Below are positions 1 through 6,901 of a DNA stretch of 30,889 bases, in pieces. The notes below the pieces were generated by a model. That model saw only the letters and a program-made list of their open reading frames with translations. It ran no database searches and was not told where the DNA came from. The translations under genes and the position numbers were made by a program. The first letter of the stretch is position 1; every line of letters starts with the position of its first letter. The DNA is from JAHFJU01 sp964354865 (GTDB taxonomy: Bacteria; Patescibacteriota; Gracilibacteria; UBA1369; UM-FILTER-53-11), in contig CAYHBN010000007.1 in the NCBI GenBank assembly GCA_964354865.1, forward strand, positions 1 to 30,889. Direction: 5' to 3'.

Positions 1-126
1 AAGAACTACTCCCGCTAAAATAGCGATTACAAACATGACCACGGTGAGTTCGATGAGGGTATAACCCATGTGATTTGTTAGAATCACACTGTCACCCGTT
101 TTCTCTTTTTCGCCACTTCGCTTCAT
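1..126 (-). CDS. Type IV prepilin-like protein, N-terminal part
   Basis: The first 42 codons of a gene that runs off the left edge. Seen: a basic leader of 21 residues ending in Gly, then YTLIELTVV and a hydrophobic stretch. This is the class III (prepilin peptidase) signal: cleavage after Gly21, with Glu at position +5 of the mature protein and a helix that anchors and packs the pilin. The product is therefore a pilin or pseudopilin secreted through a type IV pilus or type II-like machine. The start ATG lies 6 bases after an extended -10 box. The variable C-terminal domain is outside the window, so major pilin, minor pilin and pseudopilin cannot be told apart. No assembly ATPase or prepilin peptidase gene is seen here. 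Confidence 0.85.
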   Translation of the reverse strand, partial: MKRSGEKEKTGDSVILTNHMGYTLIELTVVMFVIAILAGVVL

Positions 127-132
127 GAATAA

Positions 133-141
133 ATGATAGCA
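133..141 (-). promoter_or_regulatory. Extended -10 promoter of the prepilin gene
   Basis: On the minus strand the bases read TGCTATCAT, an extended -10 box (TGn plus a 5/6 match to TATAAT). Only 6 bases separate it from the ATG, so transcription would begin at or next to the start codon. No good -35 is visible. Confidence 0.5.
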
Positions 142-198
142 CGTGCGCAGCTAACCCGCGAGGCAACTAGCCAAAGTTTGGGTATCATCTCGAAACAT

Positions 199-219
199 AA
201 AAAGTGCCTATTCGGCACT
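199..219 (-). terminator. Intrinsic terminator of the tsaB-rsmI operon
   Basis: On the minus strand AGTGCC, a 5-base loop and GGCACT form a 6-bp hairpin followed by TTTTT. The rsmI stop codon lies at the edge of the hairpin loop, so the terminator overlaps the end of the gene. Confidence 0.75.
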
Positions 220-876
220 GCCCTCAATCACCAATGTAAATTCTCCGCGTGGCGCTTTTTTTGTAAAATGTTCGTAGGCTCCTATCGTTGTGGTGCGCAA
301 AACTTCTTCGAATTGTTTCGTCATTTCGCGGCAGATACTGACGCGACGTTCGGGTCCAAAATATGTCTGCAAATCGCCTAGTGTTTTTAAAATTCGATGT
401 GGAGATTCGTAACAGACGATCGTATACGGCAGCGTCGCGAGTTCTTTCAATAACGTTTGTCGGCCTTTTTTTAGTGGCAGAAATCCAACATACAGGTAAT
501 GATGCGACGCAAAACCAGAGGCGACGACGGCAGTCGGAGCCGCAACGGGGCCGGGCAAAACGGTAAATGGAATATTTTCGGCGATGATTCGTTGAATGAG
601 TACATAGCCCGGATCAGAAATTCCTGGCATGCCGGCATCAGAAATCAGCGCTGCATTTTTGCCTTCACGAAGAAGTGCCAAAATTCCCTCAAGTTCGCGC
701 TCACTCGAGTGTGAATGAAACGATTTAGTTGGTTTCGAAATCTCGTAGTGTTTGAGCAAAATGCCTGAGTGCCGTGTATCTTCACAAATAATCACGTCGA
801 CCTCTTTTAAAATTCGCACTGCGCGGTACGTGATGTCTTCGAGATTTCCGATAGGGGTAGGTACAATGTACAACAT
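208..876 (-). CDS. rsmI: 16S rRNA (cytidine-1402 2'-O)-methyltransferase RsmI
   Basis: A SAM-dependent methyltransferase of the tetrapyrrole-methylase fold; RsmI methylates the 2'-OH of C1402 in 16S rRNA, which tunes decoding. Seen: the N-terminal TPIGNLEDIT signature, CEDTRHS at about 31-37, the SDAGMPGISDPG SAM-binding segment at about 79-90, LPGP at about 106, and a YESPHR motif near 152. The 222 residues cover the catalytic domain but not the C-terminal extension of E. coli RsmI (286 residues), which is common in reduced genomes. It is the last gene of a minus-strand operon, 3 bases after the small membrane protein. Confidence 0.93.
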   Translation of the reverse strand: MLYIVPTPIGNLEDITYRAVRILKEVDVIICEDTRHSGILLKHYEISKPTKSFHSHSSERELEGILALLREGKNAALISDAGMPGISDPGYVLIQRIIAENIPFTVLPGPVAAPTAVVASGFASHHYLYVGFLPLKKGRQTLLKELATLPYTIVCYESPHRILKTLGDLQTYFGPERRVSICREMTKQFEEVLRTTTIGAYEHFTKKAPRGEFTLVIEGSAE

Positions 877-879
877 CTT

Positions 880-1077
880 TTATTTCGTCAGATCGTGAAA
901 CGCTTTTTTAACCCAGTTAATAAAAAGTTTTCCGTGGTAGGGGCTAATAATTGGTAACGCGACAAGAATTAAAATCGCGAATTGCAAAATGGGAATTATT
1001 AATCCAATGATTCCAATCATCAATACAATGAGACCAATTGAAAGTCGAATAACGGGAAGTAAATTATTGTGTGACAT
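880..1077 (-). CDS. Small two-helix membrane protein
   Basis: 65 residues. Seen: two hydrophobic segments (about 8-30 and 31-46) split by a Pro-containing turn, then a short basic tail (NWVKKAFHDLTK). The spacing recalls small PGPGW/DUF454-type membrane proteins, but the signature residues are not clear, so I leave the family open. Its start overlaps the 3' end of tsaB by 14 bases and its stop is 3 bases before rsmI, so it is translated with that operon. Function unknown. Confidence 0.75.
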   Translation of the reverse strand: MSHNNLLPVIRLSIGLIVLMIGIIGLIIPILQFAILILVALPIISPYHGKLFINWVKKAFHDLTK

Positions 1078-1819
1078 AGGTCGGTTTTTTGGCTTGAGTA
1101 ATGGTCGGAGGGCGCAAATACCTCGGAATCACTATATTCGACTCTGCGTGATAAATCAATGACCGTGGAGTCAAAAGCAGGGCTTTGGCAAAAGGTAAAA
1201 TAGCTTTAGTATCTGTTTCGTCGAAGATTTTCCACGATTGTGGGCACTTTTCAGCGAAAACACTTTTTTCAAGCGGAGTGACGTCGCAGAGTACGGTAAT
1301 TACAGACGTGCTATCGCTTTTTAGCTCGATTTCTTTTATAAGTTCAGCAATAGGTAAAATAGTATGTTCGCTTATTGACTCACGCGCATCGAGACTTGCG
1401 GGTACTGAAAAATCAATGAGCGCAAGATTGCCTTTGCCTGCACTTGCAACGACGAATACATTCGGCGTTTTATGTTTTTTCTCGAACCACTCTTTTCGTA
1501 CATACCATAGTGCCTCGCTCGTTATGGCATAGACCGGTTTTTTCATACCAAAGCCAAGTGCATTTACCGTTGCCGTTCCAATGCGTACTGCAGAAAAAGG
1601 ACCAGGCCCGCTCACGCACATAATCGCGTCGAGGTCTTTGTATTCGAGTTCCGCTTTTTTAAGGCACGTTGATATAGAAGACAGCAGCATCGACGATTCA
1701 TTTTTATTACTCTTCCATTTTTTAGCCGCAATAACTTTATTTTCGCGAAGAACCGCAACGCTTTCTGCATGAGTCGCCGTATTAATCGCGAGTGCATTTT
1801 TAAAAAAAAGGCTTTCCAT
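1064..1819 (-). CDS. tsaB: tRNA t6A biosynthesis protein TsaB
   Basis: TsaB is the inactive ASKHA-fold partner of TsaD in the complex that makes threonylcarbamoyl-adenosine at position 37 of ANN-decoding tRNAs. Seen: the N-terminal strand LAINTAT at about 9-15, a SSMLLSSI helix in place of the metal-binding HSE region of TsaD, and the family signature VSGPGPFSAVRIGTATVNAL at about 69-88. The C-terminal half (about 110-251) is divergent, as is usual for TsaB. The ATG lies 7 bases after a TGGTATACT box. It is first in an operon with the small membrane protein and rsmI, so two RNA-modification genes are co-transcribed. Confidence 0.9.
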   Translation of the reverse strand: MESLFFKNALAINTATHAESVAVLRENKVIAAKKWKSNKNESSMLLSSISTCLKKAELEYKDLDAIMCVSGPGPFSAVRIGTATVNALGFGMKKPVYAITSEALWYVRKEWFEKKHKTPNVFVVASAGKGNLALIDFSVPASLDARESISEHTILPIAELIKEIELKSDSTSVITVLCDVTPLEKSVFAEKCPQSWKIFDETDTKAILPFAKALLLTPRSLIYHAESNIVIPRYLRPPTITQAKKPTYVTQ

Positions 1820-1826
1820 AGCCCCG

Positions 1827-1835
1827 AGTATACCA
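1827..1835 (-). promoter_or_regulatory. Extended -10 promoter of tsaB operon
   Basis: Minus strand TGGTATACT, 5/6 to TATAAT plus the TG extension, 7 bases before the ATG. The expected start of transcription falls on or next to the initiator codon (leaderless). Confidence 0.6.
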
Positions 1836-1845
1836 CATCGTACTG

Positions 1846-2136
1846 TTACGCTCCTTTCTTTTTCTCTGTTTTCTTTCCCTTCGTCATCTCTTGTTTATTT
1901 TTTTGAAGCCAGAGGACTGATCGTTGCAACTCCATAATCATTTTTTCAAGGTGCTCAACCGTATGGCGATTATCTCTATTAATAAAGTGGACTAAATCAA
2001 CACAGACTGACTTTAAAGAGATTCCCATCGGGTGAGGGATTGTTGTTTTTTTTATTTTTTGCCCCGGGTTAAATTGTTTTTTTCCACGCACCTTGTCGTG
2101 AGTACAATTTTCGAGAGGGATTTGTTTCAGAGTCAT
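1846..2136 (-). CDS. Small basic protein of unknown function
   Basis: 96 residues from the ATG at 2136 (a TTG one codon upstream is possible). Not recognised. Seen: a basic N-terminal half, a central helix-prone part containing FINRDNRHTVEHLEKMI and a tryptophan-containing segment, and a very Lys-rich tail (MTKGKKTEKKKGA). There is no signal peptide or membrane helix. The Lys-rich tail suggests binding to nucleic acid or another acidic partner; that is only an inference. It lies 9 bases after the amidase/SpoIID gene but has its own TGATATACT box 6 bases before the ATG. Confidence 0.6.
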   Translation of the reverse strand: MTLKQIPLENCTHDKVRGKKQFNPGQKIKKTTIPHPMGISLKSVCVDLVHFINRDNRHTVEHLEKMIMELQRSVLWLQKNKQEMTKGKKTEKKKGA

Positions 2137-2142
2137 CAAGAA

Positions 2143-2151
2143 AGTATATCA
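2143..2151 (-). promoter_or_regulatory. Extended -10 promoter of the small basic protein
   Basis: Minus strand TGATATACT, 6 bases before the ATG at 2136. It overlaps the stop codon of the upstream amidase gene. Confidence 0.5.
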
Positions 2152-4257
2152 TTTTTGGCTCATTTTTTCTATGGTAATTCCTGTGTAATAGTATTTGAGG
2201 ATTTCTTCGGCGGTTTTGCCGGCTTTTGCGAGTGCGGTTGCCCCGCAGCCAGAAAGCCCTACGCCATGCCCTGCAAGTGCCGTTGAGCCACAGAAAGAAT
2301 CGGGTACGCCTACAAGATATGGCGCATTTGTCCAGCGCCAGACCTCGGCTGCACTGCGCGTTTGGCCGTCGCTCTTATTAAAATACGGAGTGATAACTTG
2401 TTTGCCCTGGTAGGTGAGAATGGCATCTTTTGTTTCTTCAACCGCACGAAGAGCGACGGCCGAACGAACTTCGAATCCGTATCCTAAATATTTTTGCGTG
2501 TGGTCTGGATTATCATCGAGGTCGTATGGCTTGCCCGGAAACTTTTCACCAACATCACGGTAGTATGCGGCATACGAACGTGCTGCAATGGCGAGCGCTT
2601 TTGCCTTTTCAAGTTCATCGGCATTTGGAACTTCGGCGAGTCCTTTCATATAATCCTCTAAACTCAAATCATTAATAACGTACATTGCCCCATTTTCTCT
2701 GCGCACTTCAATGGAACCTCTAAATTGATTGTCATTGAGCTCGATATTCCAGCTTGGACGTTTCTCGAAATTTTTCACCGTCACCACGCCTCCTGTTTTT
2801 TGTGATGCAAATCGCGGCGGAGTGCTCGATGAAAGCAGATATCCGTCATACGAAAGTTGGTATCCTGTTTTTGCCTTCGCACGAACCGTCACGACTGTAT
2901 TCGGCGCAATGCGTATTTTCGCTTTATTTTGTGCATTCAAAAGCATAAGGCCATCGGTGCTGCTCAGTTGATACTGGTATTGTGTGCATATGTCAGTGAG
3001 TCTCACGCGCACGTTCGTTTTTGTTTTTTTTACTGTTTTTTGCCCAGCTGTTGCGGTGGTTTTCGCATCACCAATTTTTGGTGACAGCACCTTCGGTGTG
3101 GGTGGCCGAACCGGTATATTTACCCCCTCAACAAGAACCGGAAAGGGGAACACATAGTTGCTTTTTCTTGTTCCATTAGCCACTATTCTTAGTTTTGGCA
3201 TAATAAGTTTGCTCGTTGATTGAGCAGGGATTACGACTGAAAATGCCGCTAGGTCACTGACGGCGGTGAACCCGTCAATTGTTCCAATTTTCACCGGTAA
3301 AGAAGTTTCAGAGGTATTTTCCAAATACGTATTTTTATTCCAGCTCGAAATGTCAGTGTTTCGAATCCTAATAATAAAGGTGTCTGATTTGTTCTGTTTG
3401 AGCGAAACGACCTCGGGTTTTTTTATGAGTGAGAATCCTTTTTTATCTCCGTTCTCGTAAAAATGCTGATAGTAGTCGACAAGGTCTCTAATAACGGGCA
3501 ATGCTTGTTTCATGTAAATGCCAGGGCAGAGCGTCGCATCGTTTTCATAGTGCCCCATAATGTTATTAAACGATTTGCCTTTGTATGCGCTAACCCCCTT
3601 CGGATTTATTTTATAGAGTCGCGTTTTTTCATCTATCAATCGAACGAGCGTATTTACCATCTGTGTTGTTGTCTGAGCCTCCTCATAATTTCCTATAAGC
3701 GAAATTCCGATCGAAACTTTATTCACGGGACGCGCATGACCTGCAATAACTTTTTCTCCTCCTTTTCGTCCTTCATAAATTGTACCTTTTTGATCTATGA
3801 GATAGTTATACCCAATATCGCCCCAGCCACGTTTATTAGAATGAGCTGTATAAATTGATTGTAACTGGTTCATCGGCTGATCGAGATTTGTGCTTATTGC
3901 CGTATTGTGAACAACAATATAGAGGATTTTTTTTGCGTACTGCAGTGGCCACCGGAGCGCCTCACCCGTTTTAGGGTCAGTCTCAACTACTTTTTGAATA
4001 TCGGGATCGTTTTTGCCAAAATCAGCTGACTTGTCTATGTCTTTTTCAGTTTTATCTGCCGAGATCGTATCGGTCGCGGTGTCTGCTTCGACAGTCGTCG
4101 GTTTTTCTACGGTAATAGACTCATTGGCACCCCATTTTTCACGGCTCACAATGGGGAGTTTTGCGAAGGCGAGTTGTGTGCCGTTCATAAGGAACACCAG
4201 TGTCGCAATAAATGAGAGGATTTTTTTCTTTGCAAAAAAGGAGGGTGTCTTTTTCAT
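2149..4257 (-). CDS. Secreted PGRP-type amidase / SpoIID fusion, peptidoglycan hydrolase
   Basis: 702 residues. In order: a Sec signal peptide (basic start, hydrophobic 13-31); SREKWGANE at 38-46, the usual opening of a PGRP/Amidase_2 domain; a 50-residue Asp/Thr/Lys-rich insertion; the rest of the amidase domain to about 265 with zinc ligands H117, H236 and C244; a beta-rich linker at about 285-375; a low-complexity Thr/Lys stretch; and a SpoIID/LytB domain at about 415-695. In the SpoIID part the catalytic Glu is E542 (AEVP, matching the family's EMP), followed by KALAIAARSYA and GHGVGLSGCGA at 663-673. The amidase should strip stem peptides from glycan strands and SpoIID should then cut the denuded glycan. 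A likely -10 (TATACA) lies at 4269-4274. The gene is divergent from thioredoxin. Confidence 0.9.
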   Translation of the reverse strand: MKKTPSFFAKKKILSFIATLVFLMNGTQLAFAKLPIVSREKWGANESITVEKPTTVEADTATDTISADKTEKDIDKSADFGKNDPDIQKVVETDPKTGEALRWPLQYAKKILYIVVHNTAISTNLDQPMNQLQSIYTAHSNKRGWGDIGYNYLIDQKGTIYEGRKGGEKVIAGHARPVNKVSIGISLIGNYEEAQTTTQMVNTLVRLIDEKTRLYKINPKGVSAYKGKSFNNIMGHYENDATLCPGIYMKQALPVIRDLVDYYQHFYENGDKKGFSLIKKPEVVSLKQNKSDTFIIRIRNTDISSWNKNTYLENTSETSLPVKIGTIDGFTAVSDLAAFSVVIPAQSTSKLIMPKLRIVANGTRKSNYVFPFPVLVEGVNIPVRPPTPKVLSPKIGDAKTTATAGQKTVKKTKTNVRVRLTDICTQYQYQLSSTDGLMLLNAQNKAKIRIAPNTVVTVRAKAKTGYQLSYDGYLLSSSTPPRFASQKTGGVVTVKNFEKRPSWNIELNDNQFRGSIEVRRENGAMYVINDLSLEDYMKGLAEVPNADELEKAKALAIAARSYAAYYRDVGEKFPGKPYDLDDNPDHTQKYLGYGFEVRSAVALRAVEETKDAILTYQGKQVITPYFNKSDGQTRSAAEVWRWTNAPYLVGVPDSFCGSTALAGHGVGLSGCGATALAKAGKTAEEILKYYYTGITIEKMSQK

Positions 4258-4333
4258 GTGTTCATGATTGTATAGTGTATGACGTATGGTGCAAACTTTA
4301 CTTCTTTCTTAATTTTGGTACCATGATGTCCAT

Positions 4334-4651
4334 ATGGCACAATTATTCAATGATCAAACGTTTCCGCAAGAAGTACAATCAGGCTTTTCGGTGGTCGATT
4401 TTTACGCAGAGTGGTGTGGCCCATGTAAAATGATGGGTCCCGTTTACGAAGAAGTCGCAGCTCAGTATGTCGGTAAAGTTAAAATCGGTAAAATGAACGT
4501 CGATGAAAATCCAAATACTCCTCAGAAATTTGGAGTACAGGGAATTCCGACCATCGTCTTTTTGAAAGATGGAACAGAGGTTGGCCGTTTAGTAGGATTC
4601 CAGAGCAAAGATAACCTTCTTGGTAAGGTGAAGGAGTGTTTTGGCGTCTAA
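4334..4651 (+). CDS. trxA: Thioredoxin
   Basis: A 105-residue single-domain cytoplasmic thioredoxin that reduces protein disulfides. Seen: DFYAEWCGPCKMM with redox cysteines C28 and C31, the buried Asp at 22, and the cis-proline loop GIPT near 70. The length is that of the family, with no signal peptide. The stop codon overlaps that of rnhA on the other strand by 3 bases, so the two genes converge with no room for a terminator. No thioredoxin reductase is in the window. Confidence 0.95.
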   Translation: MAQLFNDQTFPQEVQSGFSVVDFYAEWCGPCKMMGPVYEEVAAQYVGKVKIGKMNVDENPNTPQKFGVQGIPTIVFLKDGTEVGRLVGFQSKDNLLGKVKECFGV

Positions 4652-5163
4652 AAAAGTGTGTTTTGGTTCAAGTCTTCATCGGTGGTTTCGATCTTCGGGG
4701 TAACACTCGGTCGTCGGCCACCGATTTTTTTGAATCGCTCGGCCTCGCCGTTGGCAAGTCGGTCGGCAATTTCGTTTTGTTTATGACCAGCGTGTCCTTT
4801 TACCCACTCCCATGTAATTTTAGTAAAGTGGGGGAGTTGTGCGTCGATCACCTTCCACAGATCAAGATTTTTTTTACGCTTCCAGCCTGACTTTAATGTT
4901 TCAATTACTAATTTCGAGTCACTCACCACCGTGCATGTTTTTACCTCTGGATGATTTTTCGAAACCCATTTAAGGCCTTCACTCACGGCGGTCATTTCCA
5001 TGCGATTATTGGTTGTGTATGCTTCGCCTCCTTTTAATAAAATCTGTTCGGCTCCAAATTCAATAACCGTTCCGTAGCCCCCGGGGCCGGGATTCCCGAG
5101 TGCGCTGCCGTCGCCGTAGATGATTATTTTTTCTAACTTATTTATAGGATTTTTATTTTGCAT
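4648..5163 (-). CDS. rnhA: Ribonuclease HI
   Basis: Cuts the RNA strand of RNA-DNA hybrids (R-loops, primers). Seen: IIIYGDGSALGNPGPGGYG near the N-terminus, the four metal-binding acids D18, E56, D82 and D134, and H124 in the VKGHAGHKQNEIADRLA segment. The basic handle-like stretch GWKRKKNLDLW at about 93-103 supports the E. coli-type HI enzyme. The C-terminal 30 residues (from about 142) are an acidic, probably disordered extension. A possible promoter (TTTACG, 17 bases, TAGAGT) ends 7 bases before the ATG. Confidence 0.95.
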   Translation of the reverse strand: MQNKNPINKLEKIIIYGDGSALGNPGPGGYGTVIEFGAEQILLKGGEAYTTNNRMEMTAVSEGLKWVSKNHPEVKTCTVVSDSKLVIETLKSGWKRKKNLDLWKVIDAQLPHFTKITWEWVKGHAGHKQNEIADRLANGEAERFKKIGGRRPSVTPKIETTDEDLNQNTLF

Positions 5164-5215
5164 CGCGCAGACTCTAACCTTTTTTATTTTGCGCGTAAAT
5201 ATGGTTTAATGAGTT

Positions 5216-5248
5216 ATAGTTTATGGTTTACAGTAAACTATAAACTAT
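5216..5248. repeat. 33-base near-perfect palindrome of AT-rich heptamers
   Basis: Two 16-base arms (5216-5231 and 5233-5248) around a central A pair completely apart from one G-T wobble. The arms are built from related seven-base units (agtttat, ggtttac, agtaaac, tataaac). There is no T-run, so it is not a typical terminator. It may be a binding site, a recombination scar or one copy of a dispersed palindromic element; I see no second copy in the window. Confidence 0.7.
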
Positions 5249-5374
5249 CCACCTCGAATACTACCGCACAATATAAAACAGAGGTTGTCAAATAAAATGG
5301 GTTTCGAGACTTCCGATAAGTATACTCATTTTTGCCGAGATTGTCAAATTTACAGGTTAGAGGATTTTGCAGTG

Positions 5375-5397
5375 AGTCTCACCGGTGAGACTTTTTA
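5375..5397 (+). terminator. Orphan intrinsic terminator, plus strand
   Basis: AGTCTCA, CCGG tetraloop, TGAGACT, then TTTTT: a 7-bp perfect hairpin (18-base palindrome) with a T-run on the plus strand only. No recognised plus-strand gene leads into it; the nearest, thioredoxin, ends about 720 bases upstream. The 5164-5460 gap otherwise holds the palindrome above, a possible plus-strand TATACT at 5321-5326 and a 33-codon open frame (5297-5398). Confidence 0.7.
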
Positions 5398-5409
5398 GAA
5401 AAATAACAA

Positions 5410-5442
5410 AAAAATCCCCCTAAGCTATTTAGAGGGATTTTT
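5410..5442 (-). terminator. Intrinsic terminator after the putative lipoprotein gene
   Basis: Arms of 14 bases (AAAAATCCCCCTAA and its partner, one mismatch) enclose a 5-base loop. T-runs flank both sides, so it could work in both directions. It sits 18 bases after the stop codon of the minus-strand gene at 5461. Confidence 0.85.
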
Positions 5443-5460
5443 GATCGTGATTGACATGAA

Positions 5461-6072
5461 TTACATGCTTTTCTCTTTGGTGCAGTAAATTAGATTTTCT
5501 TCAACTTTTTTAGAGTAATCTTTGTCAGTTACTTTTCCAGGATTTGTAGCAAGGAGACAGATCCGAACACCTTGTACAACTTGAGAAACTTTATCACCAT
5601 CTTCGAGATCGGGGCTTTTATCAGTGCCAAAACGAAGTGTGTCATATGCTCCTACATTAGCTTCTAAGCGTTCTGCCTGTGAGAAAAAGCTTTGTGAGTA
5701 AGGTACTCCTGGGTTCTGTGGGTCATATTCTGCCAAAGGGTCATCTTGTTTTTCAGTTTTTGTACCAGAGCTATTTACATCGGCCAAAACGTAGAAAGGA
5801 TCTTCAGCAGTTTCTTCAAAACATACCGGAGTGCCTTTGCGTTTGAATGAAATTCTGTAGTTAAATCCATCTTCTGATTTTGCTGTACCAAAAGCGAGGT
5901 AGTCTTTATTTGCTGGTTCTTGACACTCAGTTTCTTTAGTTTCGCCACATGCGCCTGATGCTATTCCGGCAAACAATGCAGTTGCAAGAGCCAACTTGTT
6001 AACGCCTTGTGCTCTTGGAGCAACGGCTGGAGTAGAAGTCGAACCGGCTTCAATACGATTGATAGAATTCAT
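5461..6072 (-). CDS. Putative exported lipoprotein, function unknown
   Basis: 203 residues, not recognised. Seen: a polar Ser/Thr/Ala/Pro-rich N-terminus of 26 residues, a hydrophobic segment 27-40, then SGAC at 39-42, a weak lipobox because position -3 is not Leu or a close relative. If C42 is lipidated, four cysteines (50, 84, 172, 197) remain and could form two disulfides. The rest is acidic and soluble with no motif I know. The unusually long n-region may mean the protein is anchored by an uncleaved helix instead. It is a single-gene unit with a good promoter (6108-6136) and terminator (5410-5442). Its short leader carries TTAC-type tandem repeats and no Shine-Dalgarno. Confidence 0.75.
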   Translation of the reverse strand: MNSINRIEAGSTSTPAVAPRAQGVNKLALATALFAGIASGACGETKETECQEPANKDYLAFGTAKSEDGFNYRISFKRKGTPVCFEETAEDPFYVLADVNSSGTKTEKQDDPLAEYDPQNPGVPYSQSFFSQAERLEANVGAYDTLRFGTDKSPDLEDGDKVSQVVQGVRICLLATNPGKVTDKDYSKKVEENLIYCTKEKSM

Positions 6073-6107
6073 ATATAAATAATTAGTAAGTAAGTAAATA
6101 AGGCGCT

Positions 6108-6136
6108 AATCTACCATGACAGTGACAAGCTGTCAA
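6108..6136 (-). promoter_or_regulatory. Sigma-70-type promoter of the putative lipoprotein gene
   Basis: Minus strand TTGACA (6131-6136, perfect -35), a 17-base spacer, then TAGATT (6108-6113, 4/6 -10). Transcription should start near 6101, giving a leader of about 30 bases. The spacer contains a TGACAG/CTGTCA inverted repeat that overlaps the -35 and could be an operator. Confidence 0.7.
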
Positions 6137-6192
6137 TAGTATTCGATAATATCACTTTGAATAGGGCGATTTTCAGGTTAAGTTGTTGGAGT

Positions 6193-6867
6193 ATGAAGGG
6201 TGTAAAAGTCTGTATTCCGCTCGCGAATCCGACTGTCGAATTGGTCAAAAAAGCCTCTCAGTTAGGCGATTTTGTCGAAATTTGGATCGATCAAATAGAT
6301 GATTTACAGGTTAAAACCTTACTTAAAGCATCGAAGAAGCCCGTTGTCGTTGTGTGTAAAGATAAGAAAGAGAAAGGGGGATTTAAGGGGATGGATAAGG
6401 AGAAAATTGATAGATTGATCAGTGCAGCGCAAGTCGGCGCTACATATTTAGACTGCGGGTCGCACGTTGCCCAAAAACAAATCAACCGTCTGCGAAAAGC
6501 CATTTCAGCTCTTGGTGGTTCGCGTTCAAACATAAAGCCAAAAATTATTCTCTCGACTCACTATTTTAACGTTACTCCGTCGCTGAATTCGCTTGAGCAG
6601 CACGCGTTGAAGCTTTATCGCCGAGGTGCCGATATTGTGAAGATTGCATCGAAGGTGAAAACACCGCTAGATACGGTTACCCTTTTTGAGCTCGCATCCC
6701 GCTTAAAGAAACGAAATTTGCCTTTTGTTATCGTTGGAATGGGGCCGCACTCGAAAATTTCGCGCCTTGGTTGTGCGATTCTCGGTGCTGAATTTACCTT
6801 CGCGGCGCTTGATGAAAAAAGTGCTACTGCGAGCGGGCAGCTGACTGTTGAGCAACTTGTAGATTGA
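6193..6867 (+). CDS. Type I 3-dehydroquinate dehydratase-like protein
   Basis: 224 residues from ATG 6193, chosen because GGAG sits just ahead and homology starts at KVCIPL; a TTG at 6157 is possible. The family dehydrates 3-dehydroquinate through a Schiff-base lysine (shikimate pathway). Seen: E29 and D33 in VEIWID, H123 in STHYFNVTP (general base), K150 in DIVKIASK (Schiff base), MGPHSKISR (phosphate-loop-like Arg), and a C-terminal ASGQ. Odd: the family motif E-x-R-x-D reads E-I-W-I-D, and the second substrate-binding Arg (usually TxR) is a Lys (VCKDK). The catalytic pair is intact but the substrate pocket is altered. No other shikimate gene is nearby. Fold assignment is secure; the exact substrate is less so. 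Confidence 0.78.
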   Translation: MKGVKVCIPLANPTVELVKKASQLGDFVEIWIDQIDDLQVKTLLKASKKPVVVVCKDKKEKGGFKGMDKEKIDRLISAAQVGATYLDCGSHVAQKQINRLRKAISALGGSRSNIKPKIILSTHYFNVTPSLNSLEQHALKLYRRGADIVKIASKVKTPLDTVTLFELASRLKKRNLPFVIVGMGPHSKISRLGCAILGAEFTFAALDEKSATASGQLTVEQLVD

Positions 6868-6892
6868 GCAAAGCGCTTGTCATAGGTATACT
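6864..6892 (+). promoter_or_regulatory. Promoter of ychF
   Basis: TTGAGC (6864-6869), 17-base spacer, TATACT (6887-6892). It overlaps the stop codon of the upstream aroD-like gene. The -10 ends 9 bases before the ychF ATG, so the leader would be at most a few bases. Confidence 0.65.
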
Positions 6893-6901
6893 GCGCCCAC
6901 T

